Counted from the first letter of the stretch, positions 7,541-17,291 are shown. The stretch is DNA of 48,911 nucleotides from Thermoplasmata archaeon (GCA_030041175.1 JASHOK010000013.1:1-48911); one strand, 5' to 3'. Translations and numbers: made by a program. The notes: generated from the sequence alone by a model not told the origin.

Positions 7541-9435
7541 CTCTCGCCCTTCTCGTCCCCGGGGGGCGTGTCGACGACCTTGAAGTCCGCGTCCACGGGA
7601 CCGCTGCTCGGGCTGGACGCGCCCGGTTCCGTCGGCGCGTTCGGCTCGCCGGAGGACCCCGGGGGCGGCGGAGCCTGCTGGGCCGCCGCCTCGTAGAGCT
7701 TCTGCGAGATTTGGTGGAGCGTCTTGGTCAGGTCGTCCGTCTTCTCCTTCAAGGCCGCGACATCCTTCGAGTCCAGCGTCGCCCGAAGAGCCTCGACCTT
7801 CGACCGGACGGCCTGGGCATCCGCCTCGGGGATCTTGTCCTTGGCATCGTTCAGGATCCGCTCGGCCTCATACGTGAGCGCCTCTGCCTTGTTCCGCGTT
7901 TCGGCCTGTTCCCGGCGAGACTTGTCCTCGGACGCGAACTGCTCGGCCTGCTTCAGCATCCGGTCGATCTCCTCCTTGGAGAGCTTGGACGAGGCGGTGA
8001 TCGTGATCCCCTGCTTCTTGCCGGTCGCGAGGTCCTTCGCGGAGACATTCAGGATACCGTTCGCGTCGATGTCGAACGAGACCTCGACCTGCGGAACGCC
8101 CCGCGGCGCGAGCGGGATTCCGGTCAGCATGAAGTTCCCGAGCGCCACGTTATCGGCGGCCATCGGCCGCTCGCCCTGAGAGACCTTGATCTCGACCGAG
8201 CTCTGGCTGTCCGCCGCCGTCGTGAAGATCTGGCTCTTCCGCGTGGGGATCGTAGTGTTACGCTCGATAAGCTTCGTGAATACGCCGCCCATCGTCTCGA
8301 CGCCGAGGGACAGCGGGGTGACATCCAGCAGCAGGATGTCCTTGACCTCGCCGGCCAGAACGCCGGCCTGGATGGAGGCACCCATCGCGACGCACTCCAT
8401 CGGGTCCACGCCGTGCTCGATGGGACGACCGATGAGCTGCTCGACGAACTTCTGCACCATCGGCATCCGCGTGGGGCCGCCCACGAGGATGATCCGGTCG
8501 ATCTGCTCCTTGGAGAGCTTACCGTCGCTGATCGCCTGTTCGACCGGCTGGCGGCACCGGTCGATGAGGGGCCGGAGCAGTTCCTCCAGCTTGGCCCGTG
8601 TCAGGGTGAGGGCCAGGTGCTTCGGACCGTCGGCCGTTGCGGTGAGGAAGGGTAGGTTGACCTGCGTCTCGAGCGTCGAGGAGAGCTCGATCTTCGCCTT
8701 CTCGGCAGCGTCCCGGACCCGCTGCATCGCCATCTTGTCCGACCGAATGTCGATGGTCGACTCCTTCCGGAATTCCGAGGCGATGTAGTCCGCGAGGGTC
8801 GAATCCATGTCGGTGCCGCCGAGCTGGGTATCCCCGCTCGTCGACACGACCTCGAAGACGCCCTCACCGAACTCCATGATCGTGACATCGAGCGTACCGC
8901 CGCCAAGGTCGAAGACGAGAATCTTCTGGGACTTCCCCGCCTTGTCGAGCCCGTAGGCGAGCGACGCGGCGGTCGGCTCGTTGATGATCCGGACAACCTC
9001 AAGGCCGGCGATCTGCCCGGCGTCCTTCGTCGCCGTCCGCTGGTTGTCGTTGAAGTAGGCCGGGACCGTGATGACGGCCTTCTGGACCTTTTCTCCCAGG
9101 AAGGCCTCGGCGTCCCGCTTGATCTTCTGGAGGAGGAACGCAGACAGTTGCTGGGGCGTGTACTCCTTGCCGTCCGGTCCCCGGTACTTGTAGTCCGTGC
9201 CCATCTTCCGCTTGAAGGCGGTGAACGTGTACTGTGCGTTCGACACGGCCTGCCGCCGGGCCGGTTCGCCGACGATGAGCTGTCCGTCCTTCGCAAAGGC
9301 GACGTAGGACGGGAACGCCTTCCCGCCCCCGACGGTCGTGCCTTCGGCGCTCGGAATGATCACGGGGCGACCGCCCTCTAGGACGGCCGCTGCCGAGTTG
9401 CTGGTCCCCAGGTCGATACCGATGATTTTCGCCAT
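7537..9435 (-). CDS. dnaK: Hsp70 chaperone DnaK
   Basis: DnaK is an ATP-dependent protein-folding chaperone, held by only some archaea and thought to be of bacterial origin there. From the ATG at 9435 it has 632 residues. Hsp70 signatures are [14 protein letters not shown] at the N-terminus, [15 protein letters not shown], and a third near [13 protein letters not shown]. The substrate domain and a Lys/Glu-rich helical lid follow. The tail is Pro/Gly/Ser-rich and ends with DADFKVVD plus about ten acidic residues. The start is set by the family N-terminus; an 11-residue upstream extension is unlikely. Neither dnaJ nor grpE is adjacent. Confidence 0.97.
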   Translation of the reverse strand: MAKIIGIDLGTSNSAAAVLEGGRPVIIPSAEGTTVGGGKAFPSYVAFAKDGQLIVGEPARRQAVSNAQYTFTAFKRKMGTDYKYRGPDGKEYTPQQLSAFLLQKIKRDAEAFLGEKVQKAVITVPAYFNDNQRTATKDAGQIAGLEVVRIINEPTAASLAYGLDKAGKSQKILVFDLGGGTLDVTIMEFGEGVFEVVSTSGDTQLGGTDMDSTLADYIASEFRKESTIDIRSDKMAMQRVRDAAEKAKIELSSTLETQVNLPFLTATADGPKHLALTLTRAKLEELLRPLIDRCRQPVEQAISDGKLSKEQIDRIILVGGPTRMPMVQKFVEQLIGRPIEHGVDPMECVAMGASIQAGVLAGEVKDILLLDVTPLSLGVETMGGVFTKLIERNTTIPTRKSQIFTTAADSQSSVEIKVSQGERPMAADNVALGNFMLTGIPLAPRGVPQVEVSFDIDANGILNVSAKDLATGKKQGITITASSKLSKEEIDRMLKQAEQFASEDKSRREQAETRNKAEALTYEAERILNDAKDKIPEADAQAVRSKVEALRATLDSKDVAALKEKTDDLTKTLHQISQKLYEAAAQQAPPPPGSSGEPNAPTEPGASSPSSGPVDADFKVVDTPPGDEKGES

Positions 9436-9500
9436 GAATGGAATCCCTCTCTGCGCAGCGCTCTCCACGAGCTTCTGCAGTAGGAGAAGGCCTCCACTAC

Positions 9501-9509
9501 TATAAAAAG
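9501..9509 (-). promoter_or_regulatory. TATA box of dnaK
   Basis: CTTTTTATA on the minus strand is the most AT-rich site in the gap between dnaK and the methyltransferase. It is centred about 70 bases before the dnaK ATG, which predicts a 5' leader of about 45 bases rather than a leaderless message. Confidence 0.6.
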
Positions 9510-9552
9510 ACAGCTCAAGCCAGATTGCGGGGTCAGCGCCGGGGCGCCGACC

Positions 9553-10359
9553 CTAGACTGTCTCGAACAGCCCGATCATCTCGTCGCCGATCTCGAGCCG
9601 ACGGAAAACGGAGGTATTGAGGACGGCGCCGCCGAAGCGGCGCCACGCCGCCCGGGATCCCGGTCGAATTCGGCTACCGGCGGGAGAGGGAGGGTTCTGC
9701 CGGAAGTCCCAGGCGATCGGCCGAAAGCCCTCTTGCCTCAGGATAGAGGCAAGGTCCGCCTTCGTATACTCGATCACGTGCCCGTTATCGGCGTTGCCTT
9801 GAGCGGAAAAGACGTCCCCGTCGCGGATCGACCGGCCGGCGCTGAGACGCAGGCGATTCGTAAGCCGAGCCTGGTTCGGGGTGGCGATGAGAAGCCGACC
9901 GGGCTGGCGGAGGCGCTCTCGCATCGCCCGGAACACGACGCGGGGATTGATGAACAGGTGCTCCAGGACCTCCACGTACAGGATCAGGTCGTAGGGACCG
10001 CCCGCAATCTCGTGGAGAACCGGAGGCTGCGTGAGGTCGCAGTGAGTGAAGGCTCGGATTCCAAACCCCGGTACCCGTGCAAGGGCCTCTGCATCCGGGA
10101 CGTAGTAATCGGCCACATCGTAGACGCCACCGAAGCTGGCGTGCATGCAGGCCGACAGGCTCCCAATCCCGCCGCCGAGATCCAGCACGATCTTGCCGTC
10201 CAGCGAACCGAAGCGGTGCAGGAATCGGAGGATGTCGAGGTATCGGCGAGCCTGGAACTCTGCACGTTCCTGACGCTCCGGTGTGATCTGTAGTTGGCGC
10301 CAGTACTGGAACAGCAAGGCGTCAAGACGGTCGGGCGGGGGACGGAGCGACGGTTGCAC
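9553..10359 (-). CDS. Class I SAM-dependent methyltransferase
   Basis: The protein has 268 residues and starts with GTG. It shows the class I methyltransferase order: SAM motif I VLDLGGGIGSLS (residues about 58-69), an acidic post-I region, DLILYVEVLEHL as motif II with the EHL signature of UbiE/Methyltransf_11-like enzymes, and GRLLIATPNQARL as motif III. The substrate is unknown. The N-terminus is helical and lacks a signal peptide. About 250 bases upstream (10360-10611) hold only promoter-like sequence. It ends 43 bases before the dnaK TATA region and is probably its own unit. Confidence 0.85.
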   Translation of the reverse strand: MQPSLRPPPDRLDALLFQYWRQLQITPERQERAEFQARRYLDILRFLHRFGSLDGKIVLDLGGGIGSLSACMHASFGGVYDVADYYVPDAEALARVPGFGIRAFTHCDLTQPPVLHEIAGGPYDLILYVEVLEHLFINPRVVFRAMRERLRQPGRLLIATPNQARLTNRLRLSAGRSIRDGDVFSAQGNADNGHVIEYTKADLASILRQEGFRPIAWDFRQNPPSPAGSRIRPGSRAAWRRFGGAVLNTSVFRRLEIGDEMIGLFETV

Positions 10360-10611
10360 GGACGCTCGCTCTCCTCGGGCGAGCCCATAGCGGCGTCTAC
10401 GTAAGGTTTCGCGGAACGGCCGGCGGCGGGGAGTGGTGCGCAGTCGGAGCTCGGACCGGTGAACCGGCGGGCTCAGTTGCGGAGATTTCAGAGGCGGTTG
10501 GGGTTCTCGGCCGGGTTAAGAACCAGAAGCACTTCCATCGGGTCGGGGGTACAATAGTACGCCTCGTTGCCAGGACTCCGCGCGTGTGCTGTTCGTTGAG
10601 AGAGCGAGCCC

Positions 10612-12117
10612 GTGAGCGTCGCGGTCCGACTTCCGCCTGAGATTACCCGCTTCCTATCGCTGCAAGGCCCGCAGAGCCTGGTCATCCGGGGACCACCGGG
10701 TTCCGGCAAGACGACGCTCGCGACCGCAATGATCGAGTCGTTCCACGGCAGCCGGTTGTTCGTCACGAGCCGGGTGAGCAAGGACGACCTCGCCATCGGC
10801 TTCCCCTGGCTCGCGAAATCCACGATTGAACGGCTCGAAGTCATCGACGCTAGCAATACCGGCCACCCGGTGCGCGACGTGGCAGCCGCCATCGATCGGA
10901 CGCGGCACTTGCTCGAGCGGCCGCTCGACCCCGGCTCCGGAATCGAGCGGTTCCTCTGGCTACCCGCGCCGATCCAGGAAGCCTGGAGCCGGCTTCCGGA
11001 GGACGGGGCCTCGATCGTGGTGATCGACTCGTGGGATGCGCTTGTGGAGAAATATCTCGGCGTGCCGCGGAGCGGGGCGGACTCGTTCCTCCCCGACCGA
11101 ATGGAGATCGAACGACAGCTCTTGGACCAGATGGCCGAGTCGAGGTCCCACGTGATCCTGGTGCTCGAACGGGACGAGCCTTCCCATCTCGACTATCTGG
11201 TGAACGGCGTCCTGTCGACGTCCCGGACCCTGAACGACGGCCGGCTCGAACGCTGGCTCCAGATTTCGAAGCTCCGGTACCTGAGGGTCGACACCACCGA
11301 CTATCCGTTCACCCTCGAAGGCGGGCGTTTCGAGGCGATCACCCCGAACCCGCCGAATCTCCGGGCCACCTTCGGCGGGCACGACGAAGAACCCGACCCG
11401 ATCCCCGGGTATGTCTGGCCCGGTTCGAAGGCGTTCGCGCAGGCGTTCGGACGCCTCCAACTTCGCCGAGAGACCCTGCTCGACTGCGACGAGCAGGTCC
11501 CCGAAGCCGGGCCGCTGGCCCTCGTCCTACCGGTGGCGGCCCATGCCCTCCAGACCGGCGGGCGGGTATTGATCGTGCCGACGCCGGGCGGTTCCGTCGA
11601 GGACATCTGGACCACTCTCTCGCCGGTGGCCGCCTCCAGCGTGCTCCACCAGAATCTGACGATCGCGTCGAGCGATGGTCCGGTGGACCCGACCGACCCC
11701 AGCAATCCGTCGCTGGTCGACCTGACCCGTCCCGGGGCCGGCGAGCAGATGGCCTCGCGGCTCCGGACGTTGGCCGCCGCGAGTTCATCGGGTGTGAACC
11801 TCGTGATCGCGCCGCCCGGTGGCGTCGACGAGCTCGTGCGCGCTCTCCCCCGGCCCGCCCCGGGGCCGGACCCCGGTCGGCCGGCGCGAGAGCTCGTCCA
11901 TGGTCCTAACGCCCACATCATAGTGATCGCGCGGTCGTCGGACCCCCTCGCAGCCGCCCACCGCCGGTCGGCCTCGATCCATCTCCGGCTCCAGGACCGG
12001 CTGGGCCGCGTTCTCGTGTACGGCACTCGACCCCGGACGCCGGGATTCGTGCTGATCCAGCAGACCGGCAGCCGGGACAGTCGAGAAGGGACCTACGACC
12101 TGCTCCGGATCGTCTGA
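10612..12117 (+). CDS. KaiC/GvpD-like RecA-superfamily ATPase
   Basis: This 501-residue protein starts with GTG. The N-terminal half is a RecA/KaiC-type P-loop domain with Walker A GPPGSGKT (residues 27-34) and a Walker B-like strand SIVVIDSWDAL near residue 134. The C-terminal half has no second Walker A; it looks like a degenerate or accessory domain and ends with FVLIQQTGSRDSREGTYDLLRIV. Proteins of this type are often labelled GvpD-like and are common in Thermoplasmatota, but no gas vesicle genes are nearby. It faces a MEDS-domain gene 15 bases downstream, a signalling-type pairing. Role unknown. Confidence 0.75.
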   Translation: MSVAVRLPPEITRFLSLQGPQSLVIRGPPGSGKTTLATAMIESFHGSRLFVTSRVSKDDLAIGFPWLAKSTIERLEVIDASNTGHPVRDVAAAIDRTRHLLERPLDPGSGIERFLWLPAPIQEAWSRLPEDGASIVVIDSWDALVEKYLGVPRSGADSFLPDRMEIERQLLDQMAESRSHVILVLERDEPSHLDYLVNGVLSTSRTLNDGRLERWLQISKLRYLRVDTTDYPFTLEGGRFEAITPNPPNLRATFGGHDEEPDPIPGYVWPGSKAFAQAFGRLQLRRETLLDCDEQVPEAGPLALVLPVAAHALQTGGRVLIVPTPGGSVEDIWTTLSPVAASSVLHQNLTIASSDGPVDPTDPSNPSLVDLTRPGAGEQMASRLRTLAAASSSGVNLVIAPPGGVDELVRALPRPAPGPDPGRPARELVHGPNAHIIVIARSSDPLAAAHRRSASIHLRLQDRLGRVLVYGTRPRTPGFVLIQQTGSRDSREGTYDLLRIV

Positions 12118-12132
12118 GCCGGCCGCGCGGAC

Positions 12133-12852
12133 CTACGAGAGCGTCGTCCAATCGTCGAGCAGCTGACGGCCAGACGCGCTGAGAAACAGCAGCGGCGAGG
12201 GCGACTCGACCTGAACGTATCCGGCATCGACGGCCCAGCGAAGATCCGGTCGGAGCGCCTCGGGGATCGAGTCGGCGTTCGCAAAGAGGAACAACTGCAT
12301 CAGCCGGACCGGACGGTCGCGGGACTGAGAGAGTACCACGTGCGAGTGGTGCTCGCTGAGTTCCCGGAGCACTTCGAGCACGTCGCCCGGCGGAACCTTC
12401 CGGAGGTTGTAGGGACAGATGAAACGGGAGCGCTGACGCGGCTGCGTTTCGAACCAGCGCTCGTACTCGAGGTGCTCGTGAATGGTCTCCGGCGTCCAGA
12501 ACCAGGTCAGCGTCTCCCCTCCAGCCGTGACGCCCTCCGGATGCTGGCCGATGAAGGCGAGGACCTCGGGGACAGGGCGCAGCACGTCTCCGACCTTGTG
12601 AACCTGGGAATGTCCGAGCACGTGTACGACATCCGGCCGTTGCGGAAGCCGGGCCTTCAGTTCCGACTCATACATCGGAAGGAGGGTGCGTTCTGCCACC
12701 CAGTACGAGGCCGCCTGGTCGTTCGGGCATCCGGAGATGAATGACACGGCCTGGTCACAGGCTTCCTGCTGGGAGGCATGAAAGCTCACGCAGTGGGCCC
12801 CGATGGGCAAGTCCGATGCCGCTTGCAGGAGGCGAGCCATAGAACGCCTCAT
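12133..12852 (-). CDS. MEDS-domain (DcmR-like sensor) protein
   Basis: The protein has about 239 residues. The N-terminal 180 residues resemble the MEDS domain (DcmR sensory domain): GAHCVSFHASQQEACDQAVS, then YWVAERTLLP, and late in the domain FICPYNLRKVPPGDVLEVLR. MEDS domains are KaiC-related but lack ATPase motifs, and sense small molecules or partners in archaeal signalling proteins. The last 60 residues (ALRPDLRWAVDAGYVQVESP onward) could be a small winged helix. ATG codons occur at 12852 and 12840; the second keeps the whole domain. It converges on the KaiC-like gene. Confidence 0.7.
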   Translation of the reverse strand: MRRSMARLLQAASDLPIGAHCVSFHASQQEACDQAVSFISGCPNDQAASYWVAERTLLPMYESELKARLPQRPDVVHVLGHSQVHKVGDVLRPVPEVLAFIGQHPEGVTAGGETLTWFWTPETIHEHLEYERWFETQPRQRSRFICPYNLRKVPPGDVLEVLRELSEHHSHVVLSQSRDRPVRLMQLFLFANADSIPEALRPDLRWAVDAGYVQVESPSPLLFLSASGRQLLDDWTTLS

Positions 12853-12915
12853 CGAAGTACTGCGGGCCGACGGTAGATGAACCCTTCGACGGCCGCCCCC
12901 GGTCGTGGGTCGGCG

Positions 12916-13479
12916 TCAGGGCGCCGACGTGGAGGGGAGCGGAGGCTCCGGAGCCCGACTCACGAGGTTGTAGGTCCCCACGGCGCGGCCGACGACAATC
13001 CCCGAACTCAACGCAAAGAGGCCCTGGATCAGGACGAGCACGTCGGAGGCCGTTGCCGAGAGTCCAGTCGTGGGTGGTGCTCCGAGGAGCAGAGAAGCAG
13101 GGTCATAGTACGCGGCGAGGACCAGCCGAACGACCCAGAGGGCGAGATAGAGGCTGATGAGTTCGATCCCGTACTGGTAATAGAGAACTCCCCCCTCCCG
13201 ACGGGTCACCTTGACCAGGCGGTGGATGACCGGCCACGTGGCGGCCGCCGATACGCCAACGATCACGACGTCCAGTACGGTGAACCACGGGAACGCCCAA
13301 GCCACCGCGTAAATCGTGCTCACCTCGGCGTCGACGAAGAGCAGGAGCACAAGGACCGGGAACAGCAGCACGCGAGCCGCAGAATAGGGGCGACCCAGGT
13401 AGACCCGGTACGACCTCAGGCCGATCCAGAGCGCCAGGATAACCTCGACACCGAGGGCGAGTTGCAGTTCAGATGGCAT
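12916..13479 (-). CDS. Multi-pass membrane protein of unknown function
   Basis: This 187-residue protein has five to six likely membrane segments, including LQLALGVEVILALWIGL, VLLFPVLVLLLFVDAEVSTI, FPWFTVLDVVIVGVSAAATW, ELISLYLALWVVRLVLAAYY and VLVLIQGLFALSSGIVVG. The loop GRPYSAARVLL after the first helix faintly recalls CcdC/DUF1453 proteins, but the match is too weak to name it. The C-terminus is a short Pro/Ser-rich tail. It is divergent from the M20 gene, with AT-rich sequence at 13527-13535 as a possible promoter. Confidence 0.7.
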   Translation of the reverse strand: MPSELQLALGVEVILALWIGLRSYRVYLGRPYSAARVLLFPVLVLLLFVDAEVSTIYAVAWAFPWFTVLDVVIVGVSAAATWPVIHRLVKVTRREGGVLYYQYGIELISLYLALWVVRLVLAAYYDPASLLLGAPPTTGLSATASDVLVLIQGLFALSSGIVVGRAVGTYNLVSRAPEPPLPSTSAP

Positions 13480-13583
13480 CGCAGCGGCTCCCCGAGAGAC
13501 GGACGCGGTGGCGGGCGCTCGGTCGAATTTACCATTTGGCCCCAGGCCGGCGCCGGAGTACTCTGGCGGCCTTGAGCCGGGGC

Positions 13584-13590
13584 TCTTATT
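13584..13590 (+). promoter_or_regulatory. TATA box of the M20-desulfurase operon
   Basis: TCTTATT lies about 30 bases before the ATG at 13617. This supports that ATG over the longer in-frame start at 13473 and predicts a leaderless message. Confidence 0.5.
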
Positions 13591-13616
13591 ACCGCGACCT
13601 CGCTCGAACCGCCCCG

Positions 13617-14819
13617 ATGCCCGGGGACCTGCACCGGTGGACGCGCGAGGCCCGGCGGCAGCTCCCGGCTCTCCGAGCCTGGCGTGCCGACTTCCACCGT
13701 GATCCCGAACTTTCGAACCACGAAGTCCGGACCCAAGAGAAGGTGCTGCGCGCGCTCGCGACCCTCGGCATTCCGGCGCGGACCTACGGCAAGGACCTCC
13801 ATGGAGTGGTCGGTCTGATCGAGTCGGAGCGGACTGGGCCGGTGGTCGCGCTACGTGCGGACATGGATGCGCTACCGATCACGGAAGAGACCGGCGCTCC
13901 CTTTGCCTCGCGCACCGCCGGGACGATGCACGCGTGCGGGCACGACGTGCACATGGCCTGTCTCCTGGGGGCCGGCGCGCTCCTCCGTCGAAATCAGGGC
14001 CGCCTGCGAGGCGCCTTCAAGCTGGTCTTCCAGCCCGCCGAGGAGGACGGCCATCGGGGAGGTGCGCTACCGCTGCTCGAACGAGGCGCATTCGATCATC
14101 CGCACGTAGACTACGTGATCGGCCAACACGTTGCGTCCGAGGTGGCGCTCGGCACCATCGGCTGGAAGAAGGGCGCCATGATGGCCGCCCCCGACGAGTT
14201 CGAGATCCGGGTGCGGGGGTCTCCGGGGCATGCGTCCACGCCGCACCAGGGCCCGGACGCCGTGCTCGTCGCCGCCGAGATCATCACGGGCCTTCAGGCA
14301 TTCGTCAGCCGGGTCCGCAACCCGGTCGACCCCGTGGTCGTTACGGTAGGGACAGTGCACGGCGGCACTCGTCACAACATCATCCCGCGGGAGGTGGTCC
14401 TCACCGGAACGGTCCGGACGGTCGACGCGAAGACGCATGCGATGGCCGAGCAGTGGATTCGTCGCAGAGTACGACTGATCGCGGCCAGCATGGGGGCCCA
14501 GGTCACTATCCGCTACCGCAGCGGCTACCCCGTGCTCGTCAACGACGCGGACGCCACCCAGCGCGTTGTTGATGCGCTATCGGCCGAGTTCGGTCAGGAC
14601 CATCTCACGGAGCTCAAACATCCTGGGATGGGGGCCGAAGACTTTGCCCGGTACCTCGAGCGGGTGCCCGGCACGTTCCTGCGTCTGGGGGTCCGTACTC
14701 CGACGATGAGGGCCTCGTCGCACAGCAGCACGTTCTTTCCGGCCGACCAGGCCCTCGTGATCGGCACGGCCACGCTCGTGGCCGGCGCGATCGGGCTTCA
14801 GACGGGCCCGGGGCGATGA
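13617..14819 (+). CDS. M20 family metal-dependent amidohydrolase
   Basis: This 400-residue protein belongs to the M20D amidohydrolase group (hippurate, N-acyl amino acid and carboxypeptidase-like enzymes). Metal ligands are seen in HACGHDVH (Cys107, His109), FQPAEEDGHRGG (Glu142-Glu143) and a late SSHSSTFFP His. RADMDALPITEETG is the conserved Asp-containing strand. The dimerisation domain follows (residues about 190-300: VRGSPGHASTPHQGPDA). The substrate is unknown. The gene overlaps the next as ATGA, so it is co-translated with the cysteine desulfurase-like enzyme; the pair may act on acylated or sulfur-containing amino acids, which is inference. Confidence 0.9.
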   Translation: MPGDLHRWTREARRQLPALRAWRADFHRDPELSNHEVRTQEKVLRALATLGIPARTYGKDLHGVVGLIESERTGPVVALRADMDALPITEETGAPFASRTAGTMHACGHDVHMACLLGAGALLRRNQGRLRGAFKLVFQPAEEDGHRGGALPLLERGAFDHPHVDYVIGQHVASEVALGTIGWKKGAMMAAPDEFEIRVRGSPGHASTPHQGPDAVLVAAEIITGLQAFVSRVRNPVDPVVVTVGTVHGGTRHNIIPREVVLTGTVRTVDAKTHAMAEQWIRRRVRLIAASMGAQVTIRYRSGYPVLVNDADATQRVVDALSAEFGQDHLTELKHPGMGAEDFARYLERVPGTFLRLGVRTPTMRASSHSSTFFPADQALVIGTATLVAGAIGLQTGPGR

Positions 14820-16105
14820 CCGACTGGAACCGTGTGCGCAGGGACTTCCCCGCGCTCGCCCCGGTGTCCGGCCGGCCAGCACCGGTCTACCTCGATTCCG
14901 CGTGCATGTCGCTCGTTCCCCGGACGGTACTCGAGGCGATCGAAGCCTACTACTCGGAGTATCCGGGATGTGCGGGCCGCAGCCTCCACCGGTTCGCCGA
15001 GGAGGTGGGCCACCGGTACGAAGGGGCCCGGGAGGCGTTCGCACGGTTCCTCGGCGCTCCGTCCGCGTCCGGGATCGTGTTCCTGCGGAACGCCACCGAG
15101 GCGATCAACCTGGTCGCCCGGGGCCTCAACTGGGAGCCGGGAGACCGAGTTCTGGTCAGTGACCAGGAGCACAACTCCAACCTCGTCATCTGGCAGCGAC
15201 TCGCCGACGAGCGGGGCATCCGCCTGGCGCACCTGCGACTTCCCGCCGATGGCTCCTTCGATTTCGACGCCCTCGACGCGGAGCTCGACCGAGGGGTTCG
15301 ACTGGTGAGCTTCTTCCACACGTCCAATCTGGACGGACGCTCTCTCCCGATCCGCGAGATCGCCGAGCACGCCCACGCGAAGGGTGCAGAGCTCCTGGTG
15401 GACGGGTGCCAGGCCGCTCCGCACCAGCGCGTGGACCTTGCGACGCTGGGCGCCGATTACTACGCCCTTTCCCTGCACAAGATGCTGGGTCCGAGCGGGA
15501 CCGGTCTCCTCGCCGGCAGTCCCGAGCGTCTCGCCCAACTCGCTCCGCTCGTCGTCGGAGGAGAGACGGTCGAATGGACCAGCCTCACGGGTCACCAGCT
15601 CCGGCCGCCACCGCATCGGTTCGAAGCCGGTCTCCAGAACTATGCGGGAGTGCTCGGCGCGGCGGCGGGACTGCGATACCTGGAACGCATCGGTCTCGAG
15701 GACGTGGAGGCCCACGACGCGGCCATCAATGTGCGAGCGACCCGGGCCCTGATGGACGAATCGCGGGTGCACCTCCTGGGACCGACCGACCCGGCGCACC
15801 GGGCCAGCATCTACTCGTTCACCCTCGACGGCGTGGACCCGAACGATGCGGCGCTGTTTCTCGATGAGGGGTACGGAGTCATGGTTCGGTCCGGAATGCA
15901 CTGCGTCCATTCCTGGTACCGGGAGCGAAGCCTGCCCGGGAGCATCCGGGCCTCCTTCTACCTCTACACATCTCCGCGGGACGTCGACACGTTCGTTGCC
16001 GGGGTGCGTGAACTCCTGGGACGAATTCCCGCATCCCCGTCCGTCCGCGCCTCCTCGCCGGTGCCGCCTCCGCCTCGGCGGCCCACCCGGCGCGCAGCCC
16101 GGTAG
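14816..16105 (+). CDS. Cysteine desulfurase-like class V aminotransferase
   Basis: The protein has 429 residues and a fold type I PLP domain like SufS/CsdA. The PLP lysine is Lys222 in SLHKMLGPSGTG, with VDGCQAAPH as the preceding Asp-containing strand and QEHNSNLVIW as the substrate-side loop. Cys363 in VRSGMHCVH sits at the position of the persulfide-forming Cys. The C-terminal 30 residues are a Pro/Arg-rich tail. It most likely mobilises sulfur from cysteine, but related lyases (EgtE, isopenicillin epimerase-like) share this pattern. No sufBCD or scaffold genes are near. It is translationally coupled to the M20 gene. Confidence 0.85.
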   Translation: MTDWNRVRRDFPALAPVSGRPAPVYLDSACMSLVPRTVLEAIEAYYSEYPGCAGRSLHRFAEEVGHRYEGAREAFARFLGAPSASGIVFLRNATEAINLVARGLNWEPGDRVLVSDQEHNSNLVIWQRLADERGIRLAHLRLPADGSFDFDALDAELDRGVRLVSFFHTSNLDGRSLPIREIAEHAHAKGAELLVDGCQAAPHQRVDLATLGADYYALSLHKMLGPSGTGLLAGSPERLAQLAPLVVGGETVEWTSLTGHQLRPPPHRFEAGLQNYAGVLGAAAGLRYLERIGLEDVEAHDAAINVRATRALMDESRVHLLGPTDPAHRASIYSFTLDGVDPNDAALFLDEGYGVMVRSGMHCVHSWYRERSLPGSIRASFYLYTSPRDVDTFVAGVRELLGRIPASPSVRASSPVPPPPRRPTRRAAR

Positions 16106-16108
16106 CGA

Positions 16109-16921
16109 TCAGCGGTACATCGGCGCCGATTGAGGCGTCCCCGCCCGCTCCGCGCGGGGATGCTCCTGAGCCGACCGCTGGATGGTCAACAGGTGCTGTT
16201 CGATCCGCTCGGCTTCGTGGATCAGGGGCTCGGGGTCGAGGCTGGAGCGGAGGAGAATATGGTTGATCGTCTCGATGATCTTGGCCGCGGCCCGGGCGTC
16301 CGGGTACTCGGGATTCGCCTCAGCGAGGAACGTGAGCACATCGAAGCCCCGGCGGCGTCCCTCGTTCAGGAGCACGCCGGCAATCCCAGTGATGACCCCT
16401 TCCATGAACGGGGTCACGTTGGGCTCGATGTAGAGCTCCTGAGCTCGGCGCGTGCTGGCGATGCCGTAGACCCGGACCTCCGGAACCTTGGACGCGCGCC
16501 GGTGGTCCTTCGCCCCGGGCGACGGCTCGACGACAAGTCCTTCGGGGGAAACGAGCAGCCCGCAGCGCTGTTCCTGCACCCAGTTGAGAATCGCTGTGGC
16601 AAGGGGGTGGATGACGGTCGGTGGCGGCTGGAACTCGGAGATGAAGGCCACAATCCGATCCGCCACCCGGCCGTTCCGTCCTTGCGGCGGCGTACCGGAG
16701 TAGATCCGCACCGGGTGCTGGGGTTTCCCGTCTCGGACCAGCGAGACGGTCGGGAACGATGGAGACTCGACAATGCCAATCTGTTCCATCTCGAGCGTGT
16801 CGATGAGGTAGTTCGCGACGATCGAGCTCACGAGGCCGACCGAGGGAAACCCGTCAAGCACGATGGCACCCTCGACGTCGACCCGTTTGATCTCGTAGAT
16901 GCGAACCTCGTCGGCTTGCAT
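16109..16921 (-). CDS. PAC2 family protein (proteasome assembly chaperone-like)
   Basis: This 270-residue protein matches the PAC2 family: IVLDGFPSVGLVSSIVANYL near the N-terminus, IGIVESPSFPTVSLVRDGKP, and TPFMEGVITGIAGVLLNEGRR followed by TFLAEANPEYPDARAA. Archaeal members include PbaB-like proteins linked to proteasome assembly, though most are untested. The ATG at 16921 is chosen because family homology begins there; the upstream in-frame extension is low-complexity and overlaps the preceding gene. It lies 10 bases after the small helical protein gene, so they likely form an operon. Confidence 0.88.
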   Translation of the reverse strand: MQADEVRIYEIKRVDVEGAIVLDGFPSVGLVSSIVANYLIDTLEMEQIGIVESPSFPTVSLVRDGKPQHPVRIYSGTPPQGRNGRVADRIVAFISEFQPPPTVIHPLATAILNWVQEQRCGLLVSPEGLVVEPSPGAKDHRRASKVPEVRVYGIASTRRAQELYIEPNVTPFMEGVITGIAGVLLNEGRRRGFDVLTFLAEANPEYPDARAAAKIIETINHILLRSSLDPEPLIHEAERIEQHLLTIQRSAQEHPRAERAGTPQSAPMYR

Positions 16922-16931
16922 GAAGGTCCGC

Positions 16932-17291
16932 TTAGAGAGACTTCTCGACGATCTGGCCCAGCTCGCGGCTGAACAGCTCCACCACTTCGGCCGTGAGCTT
17001 GCTCCGCAGCTCCGGGGGCACGGCCGCAAGACCCAGCCGGGCCGTCAGCGCACCGACACGGAGCAGCGCCGCGTACTCCATCGCGCGAGCCTCCAGCAGG
17101 GCCCGGACTCCTTCCCGGAGGTCGTGGGCCAGCTTCGGGTCATCCTTGAGCGTCTTTTCCAGATGGTGACGGATCTCGTCCTTCACGACGTCCCGGATGG
17201 CCTCCCGGACGATCTCTTCCGGCCGGAGCAGGTCCTGGCTTCCCTTGAGCAGCGTCGCAATCGGCTCGCCGGGGGCCCCCTCGTCGGCCAT
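16932..17291 (-). CDS. Small helical protein of unknown function
   Basis: This 119-residue protein is almost wholly helical and charged (IVREAIRDVVKDEIRHHLEK, LLEARAMEYAALLRVG), with no Cys and no membrane segment. The ATG at 17291 is preferred over GTG at 17312 because a TATA-like GTTAAT (17319-17324) lies about 30 bases upstream of it. It precedes the PAC2 gene by 10 bases and may be its partner, which is inference. I do not recognise the family. Confidence 0.65.
   Translation of the reverse strand: MADEGAPGEPIATLLKGSQDLLRPEEIVREAIRDVVKDEIRHHLEKTLKDDPKLAHDLREGVRALLEARAMEYAALLRVGALTARLGLAAVPPELRSKLTAEVVELFSRELGQIVEKSL

Noticed and set aside
7438-8655. 405-codon plus-strand frame over dnaK
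   Set aside because: It is antisense to dnaK and made of repeated Arg/Leu/Asp segments, the usual complement of a well-used high-GC gene.
14798-15910. 370-codon minus-strand frame over the cysteine desulfurase-like gene
   Set aside because: It is a shadow of a gene with clear PLP and Cys motifs on the plus strand.
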